Below are positions 8,985 through 17,241 of a stretch of DNA of 64,000 bases, one piece after another. This stretch comes from Noviherbaspirillum soli (lineage in GTDB: Bacteria > Pseudomonadota > Gammaproteobacteria > Burkholderiales > Burkholderiaceae_D). Where the stretch lies: the NCBI RefSeq assembly GCF_015352955.1, contig NZ_JACYOX010000013.1:1-64000 (forward strand). The letters run 5' to 3'. The stretch's first letter is position 1; each line of letters begins with the position of its first letter. Under the pieces are notes generated by a model, which searched no databases, was not told the DNA's origin, and saw only the letters and a program-made list of their open reading frames with translations. The translations under genes and the position numbers were made by a program.

Positions 8985-9215
8985 ATGGTAGTCAAGGTTG
9001 ATTTCACAGTAGTTGGCGAGGAAAAGATGCACTGCGGGGGGTGCGAAACGCGGGTGCGCTTCGCACTTTCGCGCCTCCCCGGCGTTCAGGACGTGCGAGC
9101 GGATTCAAAGACCCAGCGTATCGCCGTGGTTATCAACCCGAATGAAGTCACGCCTGCAGATCTGCAAGCTCGTCTGAAAATAGCGGGATTCGAGACTGCG
9201 GCTGCGGCCGCTTAA
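8985..9215 (+). CDS. HMA-domain metallochaperone
   Basis: A 76-residue single ferredoxin-like HMA domain. The metal site is MHCGGCETRVR (Cys-Gly-Gly-Cys near residues 17-20), and AGFET marks the last strand. It lacks a signal peptide, so unlike MerP it is cytoplasmic. A good AGGAG lies nine bases upstream. It follows the ATPase by 31 bp and probably hands metal to the pump's own HMA domain. Confidence 0.85.
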   Translation: MVVKVDFTVVGEEKMHCGGCETRVRFALSRLPGVQDVRADSKTQRIAVVINPNEVTPADLQARLKIAGFETAAAAA

Positions 9216-9235
9216 CTAGCAGCGAGGATAGCGAA

Positions 9236-9826
9236 ATGATTGGTATGCAGTATGTCTTTACCCTACCGGATGACCACGATATGCGGACTATCCGCAATCG
9301 CGTCGCGGAACGCGGACACCTATTCGACAAGCTTGAAGGGCTGTTTGAGAAAGCGTTCCTGATTTCCGAGAAGGGTGTAACCGGTGCGACCGAGAACAGT
9401 TATGCGCCGTTTTACCTATGGAACCATGACGAGGCAATCAGCAATTTCCTGGTCAGCGACAAATTTAAGGCGGTAAGTGAGGCATTTGGTCGCCCAACCG
9501 TGAAGACTTGGCTGCCCCTCTACTTTTCGACTGGACAGGCTAAGCTCGCCAAGCCGGCGTTCGCAACGAGGGAAATCAAAGACATCGCACCGGAGTCGGA
9601 CTTGGAAGAGATGCGCCGTATTGAGTACAGGGTGCATCGCCAGTGGGCTGAGCACCCTGCGAACCACTCCGGCTTCATTGGCCTGGACGCGACGTCCTGG
9701 CAAATCGTGCGGTTTGCCCTCTGGACGGGCACCCCGGAGAGCTTGCCGGACGGCCCCCAAGCCTTTGAAGTGGTGCACTTGTCGGCGCCGGGACTAGACC
9801 CGACGTATTTCGCGTCTCCTTGCTAA
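9236..9826 (+). CDS. DUF4865 family protein
   Basis: A 196-residue protein starting MIGMQYVFTLPDDHDM, which I recognise as the N-terminus of DUF4865. Other visible parts are the short aromatic runs NSYAPFYLWN and LPLYFSTG, and a C-terminal catalytic-looking stretch rich in His and Trp. No membrane segment or signal is present. The family's function is not known to me. Position between the HMA chaperone and MerT suggests involvement in handling the transported metal or a thiol conjugate. Confidence 0.75.
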   Translation: MIGMQYVFTLPDDHDMRTIRNRVAERGHLFDKLEGLFEKAFLISEKGVTGATENSYAPFYLWNHDEAISNFLVSDKFKAVSEAFGRPTVKTWLPLYFSTGQAKLAKPAFATREIKDIAPESDLEEMRRIEYRVHRQWAEHPANHSGFIGLDATSWQIVRFALWTGTPESLPDGPQAFEVVHLSAPGLDPTYFASPC

Positions 9827-9865
9827 TAGCAGCCAAGGCAACGGCGGACGCTGGGGGGTGAACAG

Positions 9866-10051
9866 ATGACAACGTTGAATGATGACCTGTTGACAGTATT
9901 TTGCCGTGCGTGCCAAGAGTCGGACTGGGAGGTTGCAGAACATCTACTTCGAGCGCTTGAGACCCTCTCGCTCCGTGAAGGCTGTGACGAACATGTAGAG
10001 AGTGCATACCTGGAACTGGTGGACACTCCTAGCAGAAGGCCATGCCACTGA
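9866..10051 (+). CDS. Small acidic hypothetical protein
   Basis: A 61-residue protein, rich in Glu and Leu, with no recognised motif apart from a Cys-Arg-Ala-Cys near residue 13 that could be redox- or metal-active. It sits 39 bp after the DUF4865 gene with a plausible GGGGG/GAACAG leader, and overlaps the merT start by ten bases, suggesting translational coupling. Function unknown. Confidence 0.6.
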   Translation: MTTLNDDLLTVFCRACQESDWEVAEHLLRALETLSLREGCDEHVESAYLELVDTPSRRPCH

Positions 10052-10386
10052 ACGGAAAAGGAATGTTGGCAGCAGGCGTCCTCGCCGCAATTGGCGCGTC
10101 GCTGTGCTGCGTAGCGCCGCTCCTTTTGTTGATGCTTGGCGTCAGTGGCGCGTGGATTGCCAGCTTGGTTGCCACGGAGCCTTACAGGCCGGCTCTGGTC
10201 GCCGTAGCACTGCTGTTCTTCGCCCTTGCCTGCAGGCGCCTCTATTTTGCCCCGTCTCCATGCATACCTGGACAGGTCTGCATGGACTTAAGCGTTCTGA
10301 GGCGCCAGCGCATCTTGTTCTGGGTCGCCGTTCTGCCAACGCTGGCACTGCTGGCAGTGCCGACTGTGGCTTCATTTCTTTTATGA
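10042..10386 (+). CDS. merT: MerT mercuric transport protein
   Basis: A 114-residue inner-membrane protein with three helices. Helix 1 contains SLCCVAPLLL (the MerT Cys pair), then GVSGAWIASL and EPYRP. A cytosolic Cys pair in PCIPGQVC lies between helices 2 and 3. MerT takes Hg(II) from periplasmic MerP and moves it inward. Its start overlaps the preceding small gene and its stop is followed closely by merP. With no merA in the cluster, the imported metal's fate is unclear; export by the adjacent P-type ATPase would make a futile cycle unless specificities differ. Confidence 0.9.
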   Translation: MPLNGKGMLAAGVLAAIGASLCCVAPLLLLMLGVSGAWIASLVATEPYRPALVAVALLFFALACRRLYFAPSPCIPGQVCMDLSVLRRQRILFWVAVLPTLALLAVPTVASFLL

Positions 10387-10397
10387 AAGAAAAACCC

Positions 10398-10682
10398 ATG
10401 TCATGGATTACCAAAATGATGGCCGTGGGCCTGTTGGCCACTTCGACGGCCTTCGCTGCCGAACCTCAAACAGCTATCCTGGACGTGAAGAACATGCAGT
10501 GCCAGATGTGCTCAATAACGGTTAAAAAGGCACTGCAAAAGGTCCGTGGCGTTGAAGATGCCAAGATCGACTTGGACCGGAAAAACGCGACGGTGAAGTT
10601 TGACCCGGACAAAACAAGCCCAGACGCATTGGCCGCGGCTACGACCAAGGCTGGCTTTCCGTCAACGGTTCACAAGGAATAA
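10398..10682 (+). CDS. merP: MerP-like periplasmic metal-binding protein
   Basis: A 94-residue protein with an N-terminal signal peptide ending near AFAAEP and one HMA domain carrying MQCQMCSITVKKAL (Cys-Gln-Met-Cys; canonical MerP has a Thr-Cys-Ala-Ala-Cys core). The last strand is AGFPS. ATG 10398 is chosen; an in-frame ATG 10383 would add five residues. It lies 11 bp after merT. It would capture Hg(II) or a similar cation in the periplasm and pass it to MerT. Confidence 0.88.
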   Translation: MSWITKMMAVGLLATSTAFAAEPQTAILDVKNMQCQMCSITVKKALQKVRGVEDAKIDLDRKNATVKFDPDKTSPDALAAATTKAGFPSTVHKE

Positions 10683-10727
10683 TGCGATAGCAGTTTCACG
10701 GACTGTTTCTAACGATAAATTTATTTC

Positions 10728-11948
10728 TCAGTTTGAATCTAGCTCGCCTTCGCTACGCTTAGGGGCCGACTGCCTGCGGACAGCAGCGATGTAGAACGCT
10801 GCCGAAGCCAAAGAAATGGTGAGCAGCGTTGTAAACACTGCCTTTGACGAAATCTCAGCTTCCACAAGCGCCGCAATGACTAGAGGACCTGCGGCTTGAG
10901 CCATCAATGTCGGACCCGCTAACGCACCAGTAATCGCGCCGTAGTTTTCCCGTCCAAAGAGCTTCTGCGGCACTGTGCCACGCACGATGGTCAAGATGCC
11001 ATTGCTCAGCCCATATAAGCCGCAAAACGCGGCCACTACCCATTGTTCTATACCTAGGAACAGCAATACGGCCAAGGCGGCAGGCAGCATCGCAAAAGTC
11101 AGTTTTCCAACCACTTCTGGTGCCGCGCGCCTGGCAAAGACCATTTCACCAACCCGTCCAGTAACCTGCATGGGGCCAATGAATGCGGCAAAAAACACGA
11201 CCGTTGCAATCGAATGCCCCATCTTATGCAACAGCGGAATTAGGTGCACTGCAAGAGCAGAAAAAATGAAGCTGTTCGTCGCGAAGGCACATGCCAGCTT
11301 CCAAAAGCGTGGCTCTCGCACTACTTCCCGCAGGCTATAGCTTCGGGAGGTAGTCGGGTGTGAAGGCGTCGACGCCCTCATTGGCGGCGCAGACAGCAGG
11401 TAATGCAAGGGAAAGCAGACAACCAGCTGCAGGACACCGTAGACCAGGTATGTGTCACGCCACCCCAGCATCGTATTAAGCTTCAAAGTAAGCGGCCAAA
11501 ATACCGTGCTTGCGAAGCCGGCAATCAGTGTCACAGTCGAAATACCGCTACGGGCATCAGTCGTCCAGGCGCGATTGATGGTGGCAAAGGCTGCCTCGTA
11601 AAACACGAGCGCCATACCGACGCCAAGAACTGTCCAGGCTGCGTAGTACTGCCACAGGGCCTGCACCTGGCTAAGCCCAATCAGCCCAGCTCCGCAGATC
11701 AGAGAACCGGCCGCCATGACAAACCGGCCGCCGAAACGGTCAATCAGCAGTCCGGTCGGCGTAGAGGATAGGCCAGCAACCAGCAGGCCCCACGAAAAAG
11801 CGCCGAATACCAATTCCATTCGCCAACCGAGAGTGCGGTGGATCTCCGGAGCGAGAAGAGAAAAGGCATATAACAACGAGCCGTATGACGCTATCAGCGT
11901 AAATCCTAAACTCCCAATCCGGTGCCAGTTCGTCTTGTTGTGCTCCAT
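10728..11948 (-). CDS. MFS transporter, divergent from ars operon
   Basis: A 406-residue protein with about twelve membrane helices and a central hydrophilic loop rich in Ser/Thr/Pro near residue 200. The MFS loop motif is seen as GLLIDRFGGRFV (about 67-78). It resembles the oxalate/formate-antiporter-like branch and MFS proteins often found in ars clusters. It is transcribed away from arsR across a shared intergenic region that holds the ArsR operator, so it may be arsenic-inducible. Substrate not readable. Confidence 0.75.
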   Translation of the reverse strand: MEHNKTNWHRIGSLGFTLIASYGSLLYAFSLLAPEIHRTLGWRMELVFGAFSWGLLVAGLSSTPTGLLIDRFGGRFVMAAGSLICGAGLIGLSQVQALWQYYAAWTVLGVGMALVFYEAAFATINRAWTTDARSGISTVTLIAGFASTVFWPLTLKLNTMLGWRDTYLVYGVLQLVVCFPLHYLLSAPPMRASTPSHPTTSRSYSLREVVREPRFWKLACAFATNSFIFSALAVHLIPLLHKMGHSIATVVFFAAFIGPMQVTGRVGEMVFARRAAPEVVGKLTFAMLPAALAVLLFLGIEQWVVAAFCGLYGLSNGILTIVRGTVPQKLFGRENYGAITGALAGPTLMAQAAGPLVIAALVEAEISSKAVFTTLLTISLASAAFYIAAVRRQSAPKRSEGELDSN

Positions 11949-12040
11949 CCGGACGCCTCGTTTTTATGGCTCTTTGCACTGGAAATTTGCTGACGCACAG
12001 ATACCTTACGGTCAACTCATCATAGCAGCCGAACAAGAAT

Positions 12041-12080
12041 ATTCAATATTTATTGAATTAAACAACTAATGTTGTATAGT
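12041..12080 (+). promoter_or_regulatory. ars promoter with palindromic ArsR operator
   Basis: ATTCAATA (12041-12048), TT, TATTGAAT (12051-12058) form a perfect inverted repeat typical of ArsR/SmtB operators. It overlaps a -35-like TTGAAT (12053-12058), with TATAGT (12075-12080) as -10 at 16-bp spacing. The site could repress both arsR and the divergent MFS gene. Confidence 0.7.
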
Positions 12081-12087
12081 CCTGCTT

Positions 12088-12435
12088 ATGGACCATATCG
12101 CTATCGTTACTGCCCTTGATGCGCTCGCACATGAGCATCGGCTTAAAGTTTTCCGCATGTTGGTGCAAGCAGGCCCGCAGGGGCTTACTGCCGGCGCAAT
12201 TTCCAGTGGGCTAGAGGTCAAGCCCTCCGCGCTTTCCTTCCATCTGAAGGACTTGGTGCGCGCAGAGTTGCTTCAGCCCCGGCATGTAGGACGCCAAATT
12301 TTCTATTCCGCCCGGTTTGAAACCATGAACAGATTGATTGCGTTTCTGACTGAAAACTGCTGTGGCGGAAACCCTTGCACGCCTGTAAGCGCTTCTACTT
12401 CCTCCAACCTGCTCCTGACGGAGAGCCTCAAATGA
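12088..12435 (+). CDS. arsR: ArsR-family arsenic repressor
   Basis: A 115-residue winged-helix repressor. The DNA-recognition helix region is KPSALSFHLKDLV (about 45-57). The As(III)-binding thiols are C-terminal, NCCGGNPC (Cys 91, 92, 97), resembling the Cys95/96/102 site of Acidithiobacillus ferrooxidans ArsR rather than the E. coli ELCVCDL type. Its stop overlaps the arsC start by four bases. It should repress its own operon and release on As(III) or Sb(III). Confidence 0.92.
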   Translation: MDHIAIVTALDALAHEHRLKVFRMLVQAGPQGLTAGAISSGLEVKPSALSFHLKDLVRAELLQPRHVGRQIFYSARFETMNRLIAFLTENCCGGNPCTPVSASTSSNLLLTESLK

Positions 12436-12941
12436 CTGAAAAAACGTATAACGTCCTGTTCCTCTGCACTGGCAACTCGGCTCGCTCCATCATGGCTGAA
12501 GCGCTTGTCACCACGATGAGCAAGGGCCGCTTCCAGGGATTCAGCGCCGGTAGCAAGCCCGGTGGCACGGTCAATCCATTTGCGATCGAACAGGTCAAGA
12601 AAACCGGCTACCCGGTCGACAACCTGCGCAGTAAAAGCTGGGACGAATTCGCAGCACCTGGTGCACCACACATGGATTTCATCATCACTGTCTGCGACAA
12701 CGCTGCAGGTGAGACTTGCCCCTACTGGCCAGGTCATCCAGCGACCGCGCACTGGGGATTTGAAGACCCGGCCGCGGTTGAGGGCACCGACGAGCAAAAG
12801 CGGGCGGCCTTCGAGAAAATTTTCAAGCAAATTCTGGCCCGGATGAACACGTTCGTAAGCCTGCCGTTGCACTTGCTGGAAAAGCACGCAGTCCAGCAAG
12901 AAATTAAAAAGATTGGCGACACGCCGGTCACCTCCGCCTAA
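12432..12941 (+). CDS. arsC: Arsenate reductase, LMW phosphatase type
   Basis: A 169-residue cytoplasmic enzyme with the P-loop CTGNSARS (Cys-x5-Arg, residues 11-17) and the later SWDEF and FIITVCD(N) segments of thioredoxin- or glutaredoxin-coupled ArsC. ATG 12432 is chosen because it overlaps the arsR stop (ATGA). It reduces As(V) to As(III), which Acr3 would normally export. Since acr3 is disrupted just downstream, ArsC without efflux could be harmful unless another exporter exists. Confidence 0.9.
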   Translation: MTEKTYNVLFLCTGNSARSIMAEALVTTMSKGRFQGFSAGSKPGGTVNPFAIEQVKKTGYPVDNLRSKSWDEFAAPGAPHMDFIITVCDNAAGETCPYWPGHPATAHWGFEDPAAVEGTDEQKRAAFEKIFKQILARMNTFVSLPLHLLEKHAVQQEIKKIGDTPVTSA

Positions 12942-13003
12942 CCTCGATGGTTGGACGCTGCCTGGTTCACCACGGTAGCGGCTGCTCCGCTTTGTAGACC
13001 AAA

Positions 13004-13918
13004 ATGACTACCACTCACACCACCGCAGTAGCTGGCGGCGCCACGCCGGCCATCGGCTTTTTTGAACGCTATCTGACCATCTGGGTAGCTCTTTGCATTG
13101 TCGTCGGCATTCTGCTAGGACGTGCATTCCCCTCTGCGTTTCAGGCTTTGGCGCGACTTGAGGTGGCGCAGGTCAACATCCCGGTCGGCATTCTGATCTG
13201 GGTCATGATTATTCCGATGCTCATCAAGATCGACTTCGGGGCATTGACGCAAGTGCGCAGCCAGTGGCGCGGCATAGGCGTCACCCTATTCATCAACTGG
13301 GCTGTCAAACCGTTTTCCATGGCACTCCTGGGCTGGCTGTTCATCCGCCATGTATTCGTGGATTACTTACCGGCCGATCAGCTCGACAGCTATATCGCTG
13401 GACTGATCTTGCTGGCCGCTGCCCCGTGCACCGCGATGGTGTTTGTCTGGAGCCAGTTGTGCAAGGGCGACCCGTACTTCACGCTTTCGCAGGTTGCACT
13501 GAACGATTCCATCATGATTGTGGCGTTCGCCCCGCTGGTGGCGCTGTTGCTGGGCTTGTCCGCGATCACGGTGCCATGGGATACGCTGATCACGTCCGTG
13601 GTGCTGTATATCGTCATCCCTGTGATCTTGGCCCAGGTAATACGCAAATTGCTGCTAACGAAGGGGCCGGGACACCTAGAGCGTGCAGTCGCAGCCCTGG
13701 GCCCCTATTCAATCTCTGCGCTGCTGTTGACTCTCGTCCTGCTGTTTGCATTTCAAGGCGAGGCCATCACGCAACAGCCGGTGGTGATCGCCATCCTGGC
13801 CGTGCCTATTCTTATCCAGGTATTTTTCAATTCCGGGCTAGCCTACCTGTTGAACAAGAAGCTGGGCGTGGCGCACTGCGTCGCTGGCCCGTCAGCTCTG
13901 ATAGGTGCGTCCAACTGA
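13004..13918 (+). pseudogene. acr3: Acr3 arsenite exporter, 5' part cut by IS
   Basis: Residues 1-304 of an Acr3 (BASS superfamily) arsenite carrier, with about nine of ten helices. The conserved Cys is in AAPCTAMVFVWS (about residue 143). The frame runs to VAGPSALIGASN and is then stopped by TGA, whose three bases are the first bases of the inserted IS element. The missing end, containing the essential Glu motif IEVPVML, lies at 15184-15345. The truncated product probably cannot transport. Confidence 0.9.
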
Positions 13919-13948
13919 GGTGTACTGTCAATAATGGACACCCTCGTG

Positions 13949-14806
13949 TCAGGCGGCCTGCAGATGTTTGAAGGTATCAGCAAACACTGCAGGCGACAGG
14001 TAACCAAGGCGTGAATGACGCCGCTGGCGGTTATAAAAGATCTCGATGTATTCCTGAATCGCAGCCTTGGCATGGGCACGCGTTTCATAGTGTTGATGGT
14101 GTGTCAGCTCATTCTTGAGGCTGCCCCAGAAGCTTTCCATCGGTGCGTTATCGAAGCAATTTCCCTTACGGGACATTGACGCCTGCATGCCAAACTGGTC
14201 CAGCAGCTCGCGATAGCCATGCGCACAATATTGCGAGCCCCTATCGCTATGATGGATCAGCCCTGCTGGCGGCCGCTTATTGCGCACTGCCTGCCATAGC
14301 GCCCTGGATGTCAGCCCTTGTGTCATGCGCTCGTCCATCGCGTAGCCGACGATTTCACAAGTGAACACGTCCTTCACGCCAGCCAAGTAAAGCCAGCCTT
14401 CTCCGGAGGGTACATACGTGATGTCGACCAGCCACTGTTGGTTTGGTGCCGTCGGTTTGAATTGCTGCTCCAGCAGGTTGGGCGCCACCGGCAACGCATG
14501 TCGGGAATTGGTCGTGGCCTTGAACTTGCGCTTTTGCTTGCAGCGCAAGTCCAATTCCTGCCGCAGCCGCCCGATCCGGTCACGCCCTGCAAGAAATCCT
14601 TGGGCCGCGAGTTCTGGCTGCATCCGGCACACGCCATAGGTTTCGCGGGTCTGCCGGTGGACTGCCTTGATGGCTACCTTCAGCCGTTCGTCGGTCTGCT
14701 GGCGTAGCGACGGCTTCCGGGACAGCCAGGCATAGAAGCCGCTGCGCGAGACGTCAAACACGCGGCATAGCAATGCAACCGGGTAGTCGAGTCGCATCGT
14801 CTTCAA
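13949..14806 (-). CDS. IS3-family transposase OrfB (DDE integrase domain)
   Basis: A 285-residue rve-type catalytic domain. The DDE residues are Asp in LVDITYVPS, Asp in HHSDRGSQY and Glu in MESFWGSLKNE, with the usual 35-residue D-to-E spacing region SMSRKGNCFDNAP. The nominal start is a TTG overlapping the OrfA stop. The frame is open upstream to the A-rich slip site in OrfA, so the active enzyme is probably an OrfAB fusion made by -1 frameshifting. Confidence 0.92.
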   Translation of the reverse strand: MKTMRLDYPVALLCRVFDVSRSGFYAWLSRKPSLRQQTDERLKVAIKAVHRQTRETYGVCRMQPELAAQGFLAGRDRIGRLRQELDLRCKQKRKFKATTNSRHALPVAPNLLEQQFKPTAPNQQWLVDITYVPSGEGWLYLAGVKDVFTCEIVGYAMDERMTQGLTSRALWQAVRNKRPPAGLIHHSDRGSQYCAHGYRELLDQFGMQASMSRKGNCFDNAPMESFWGSLKNELTHHQHYETRAHAKAAIQEYIEIFYNRQRRHSRLGYLSPAVFADTFKHLQAA

Positions 14807-15135
14807 TTGCGCGTACCGGGCAGCGACTCCCGAGCAAAGTACGCCGTCGCTTTTTTTAGCACTTCCTTCTCCATGCGCTCGACCGCTAACTCACGGCGCA
14901 ATCTGGCAATCTCGTCTTCCAGCTCGGCCACGCTGCGGCTACCGGGAGGAGATGCCGTTGTCGTTGCCCCACGCCTGGCAGCCTTGACCCAGTTTGCCAG
15001 CGTTCCCTTGGGCACCGACAGCCGTTGCGCCGCTGCTTCCAGGGATAGTCCCTGGTCCAGTACGACCTTGACCGCTTCGGCTCGAAACTCGGGCGTATAA
15101 GTCCTCACATCTGTTCTCGTCATGCGTTCTCCCAT
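14803..15135 (-). CDS. IS3-family transposase OrfA (HTH)
   Basis: A 110-residue protein with an HTH (SLEAAAQRLSVPKGTLANWV) and a C-terminal leucine-zipper-like helix (ELEDEIARLRRELAVERM). It binds the IS ends. The start may be Met 1 or Met 5. A run of seven A on the coding strand (T7 at 14851-14857) followed by G lies in the codons for VLKKAT and is a typical IS3 -1 slippage site; a -1 shift there enters the OrfB frame without a stop. Confidence 0.9.
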   Translation of the reverse strand: MGERMTRTDVRTYTPEFRAEAVKVVLDQGLSLEAAAQRLSVPKGTLANWVKAARRGATTTASPPGSRSVAELEDEIARLRRELAVERMEKEVLKKATAYFARESLPGTRN

Positions 15136-15183
15136 TGATGCAGTTTATCAAACGGGAGTGTCCACAAAATTCAGGCTACCTCA

Positions 15184-15345
15184 CACTTCTTCGAGCTTGC
15201 CGTGGCAACTGCCATCAGCCTATTCGGTTTCCAGTCCGGTGCAGCGCTTGCTACAGTGGTTGGCGTGCTGATTGAAGTCCCTGTGATGCTGCTGGTCGTC
15301 GCTGTCGTAAACCGATCACAGCACTGGTACGAAGCCAAAACCTAA
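15184..15345 (+). pseudogene. acr3: Acr3 3' part, separated by IS
   Basis: The plus strand reads [33 protein letters not shown] and [11 protein letters not shown] then TAA. This is the missing last helix and tail of Acr3 in the same reading sense as the 5' part. It includes the Glu (LIEVP) known to be essential in Acr3 proteins. It has no start of its own. Precise removal of 13916-15183 plus one duplicated triplet would restore an Acr3 frame. Confidence 0.9.
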
Positions 15346-15354
15346 TTCATAACT

Positions 15355-16071
15355 ATGTCACTCGATAACTTACCCAACCTCAGAGAAGACCTGTTTAGCG
15401 TTCCAAAGCGTACGGACTTCACCAACGTCGCAACTTCCACGCACGCCCCGAGATTTCTCCTGCTTTACGGATCGTTGCGGCCACGGTCTTTCAGCCGCTT
15501 ACTGACTCAAGAGGCTGCCCGCCTGCTTGAAGCGATGGGGGGCGAAGTTGAGATTTTTGATCCAAGCGGATTGCCTCTGCCGGATGATGCACCTGACACG
15601 CATCCAAAGGTCCAAGAGCTGCGCAAACTGGCCGAATGGTCGGAAGGCATGGTCTGGTCCTCGCCAGAGCGCCACGGCGCCATGACAGGCATTATGAAAG
15701 CGCAGATTGACTGGATCCCGCTGTCCATCGGCGCTGTCCGGCCAACCCAGGGTAAAACACTGGCGGTGATGGAAGTTTCCGGCGGCTCACAGTCATTCAA
15801 TGCCTTGAACCAGATGCGTGTGCTGGGAAGGTGGATGCGCATGATCACCATCCCCAACCAGTCGTCCGTCGCCAAGGCATTCATGGAATTTGACGAAAAC
15901 GACCGGATGAAGCCATCGGCCTACTATGACCGTGTCGTCGATGTGATCGAAGAACTCTACAAGTTCACCCTGCTGACCCGCGATATAGCACCCTACTTGG
16001 TGGATCGCTACAGCGAGCGCAAGGAAAGTGCGGAAGAACTCTCGAAGCGAGTTAATCAGCGTTCAATTTGA
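15355..16071 (+). CDS. arsH: ArsH NADPH-dependent FMN reductase
   Basis: A 238-residue flavodoxin-like enzyme. The FMN-binding loop is [13 protein letters not shown] (about 39-51), followed by [12 protein letters not shown] (about 100-111) and [14 protein letters not shown]. These are hallmark ArsH stretches. ArsH oxidises trivalent organoarsenicals. It starts 9 bp after the acr3 remnant, so in the original operon the order was arsR-arsC-acr3-arsH; expression now must cross or start after the IS. Confidence 0.92.
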   Translation: MSLDNLPNLREDLFSVPKRTDFTNVATSTHAPRFLLLYGSLRPRSFSRLLTQEAARLLEAMGGEVEIFDPSGLPLPDDAPDTHPKVQELRKLAEWSEGMVWSSPERHGAMTGIMKAQIDWIPLSIGAVRPTQGKTLAVMEVSGGSQSFNALNQMRVLGRWMRMITIPNQSSVAKAFMEFDENDRMKPSAYYDRVVDVIEELYKFTLLTRDIAPYLVDRYSERKESAEELSKRVNQRSI

Positions 16072-16326
16072 TAGATGCGTAAGAATGTTGGCACATAAAA
16101 AACACGAAGCATCAGAACTAGAAGATGGCATCGAACCGCTACTGTTTAGACAATCGAAGTCATCTAACATCCGCTTTCGTGTCCAAAGCTGTCAGTCGCC
16201 ATTGTTTTCCTAAGGACCGGTTATGGCCGGCTGCTGTCTGCCACCGACGGCTCAGAACGAGTCAAAGCAGTCGGTCGCCTCATCCGCTCGATATACTGTG
16301 AAATCACATTCGGATGCAAAAATTCT

Positions 16327-16935
16327 ATGAAATTAATAGCTCTAGGAAAGCAGTTAAATTTTCTAAGAGAAATCGATCGGCTGAAGTCTGTCGTGCGGCA
16401 GTCACCGCTCCTTGACAAGAGTCGGAAGGAAAATTCTGCCGAGCATTCTTGGCATTTAGCGATGTATGCCTTACTACTGCATGAGTATGCCTGCAGCCCC
16501 GTGAATACAAATCGCGTTATCCAGATGCTCTTGCTGCATGATGTCGTTGAAATAGATGTCGGCGATTTTCCAATCCATACTGGGTCTTCAAGCGAACTGC
16601 AGGCTGAACAAGAATCGAAAGCAGCGGAGCGATTGTTCGGCATATTGCCACCACAACAAGGTAATGAGTTTCTGGCTTTGTGGCAGGAATTTGAGCGTGC
16701 AGAGACAGAAGACGCAAAGTTTGCAAAGGCGCTCGATCGCTTTCAGCCACTGCTTGTCAATGTATTCACCGGTGGAGGAACCTGGACAGAGAACAGTGTT
16801 TCATTTGAACAGGTTTTATCCCGGTATGGTCCCGTCATCAAAAGAGGTGCGCCGCTGCTATGGACCGAATGTGAGAAGTGGGTAACCCAACACTTTGCAG
16901 AGCAAGGATCAGGAACGTTGGGACAAGCTAGTTGA
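16327..16935 (+). CDS. HD-domain hydrolase, YfbR-like
   Basis: A 202-residue cytoplasmic protein with metal-binding HD motifs: SAEHSWHLAM (about 36-45), LLLHDVVEIDVGD (about 68-80) and KALDRFQPLL (Asp near 137). The pattern matches YfbR-type 5'-deoxynucleotidases and related HD hydrolases. A strong hairpin 135 bp downstream (17071-17095) would terminate it. It is isolated between arsH and the PP-loop gene. Substrate probably a nucleotide; unproven. Confidence 0.8.
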   Translation: MKLIALGKQLNFLREIDRLKSVVRQSPLLDKSRKENSAEHSWHLAMYALLLHEYACSPVNTNRVIQMLLLHDVVEIDVGDFPIHTGSSSELQAEQESKAAERLFGILPPQQGNEFLALWQEFERAETEDAKFAKALDRFQPLLVNVFTGGGTWTENSVSFEQVLSRYGPVIKRGAPLLWTECEKWVTQHFAEQGSGTLGQAS

Positions 16936-17070
16936 GCACGAAGCGAATGGACCGCTCACCATGACATTGTCCGTTTCTGGCCGATCTGAGGCATATCGGG
17001 ATCCGATCACTTTGAGCGTTTGTGCTCCCAAAGCGGACACTGTCGTCGCCACTTCTTCCGGGTCAGAAGA

Positions 17071-17100
17071 AAGGGCCAACCATATGGTGGCCCTTCATTT
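17071..17100 (+). terminator. Hairpin terminator-like after HD gene
   Basis: AAGGGCCAACC (17071-17081) pairs with GGTGGCCCTT (17086-17095) with one bulge, followed by a weak CATTT tract. The 16936-17200 interval around it has one open frame of 99 codons with no RBS or motif, and otherwise nothing I can support. Confidence 0.45.
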
Positions 17101-17200
17101 CCCGGCATCGCCGCGGCTTCAGAGGAAAATTGCACTAAAAGGACGGTCATCTCCCGGTCCTGATCTTTTCCTGTTCGGTGTTTTTCATCCCTAAAAGTCC

Positions 17201-17226
17201 GGCCTACCTACGAGGCCTTTTTCTTT
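17201..17226 (+). terminator. Terminator hairpin in leader of PP-loop gene
   Basis: GGCCT (17201-17205) and AGGCC (17213-17217) form a short stem followed by TTTTTCTTTT. It ends about 15 bases before ATG 17242, immediately before the AGGAGAT ribosome binding site. It may end upstream transcription, or act as an attenuator if the promoter lies before it. Confidence 0.5.
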
Positions 17227-17241
17227 TAGGAGATGTGAAAG

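Larger units (their letters stand above)
13916..15183 (-). mobile_element. IS3-family insertion sequence inside acr3
   Basis: A 1268-bp element bounded by imperfect inverted repeats: the left end starts TGAGGTGTACTGTCAA and the right end reads as TGAGGTAGCCTGAATT on the opposite strand, with TGGACAC further in on both sides. It carries OrfA and OrfB on the minus strand. Flanking triplets are AAC (left) and CAC (right), a near-match to the 3-bp target duplication expected for the family, with one difference. Confidence 0.88.

Noticed and set aside
10002-10397. N-terminal extension of merP frame
   Set aside because: Overlaps merT in another frame; the signal peptide start at 10398 (or 10383) is clear.
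16895-17194. 99-codon plus-strand frame after the HD gene
   Set aside because: Starts inside the HD gene, no motif, and runs through a terminator-like hairpin.
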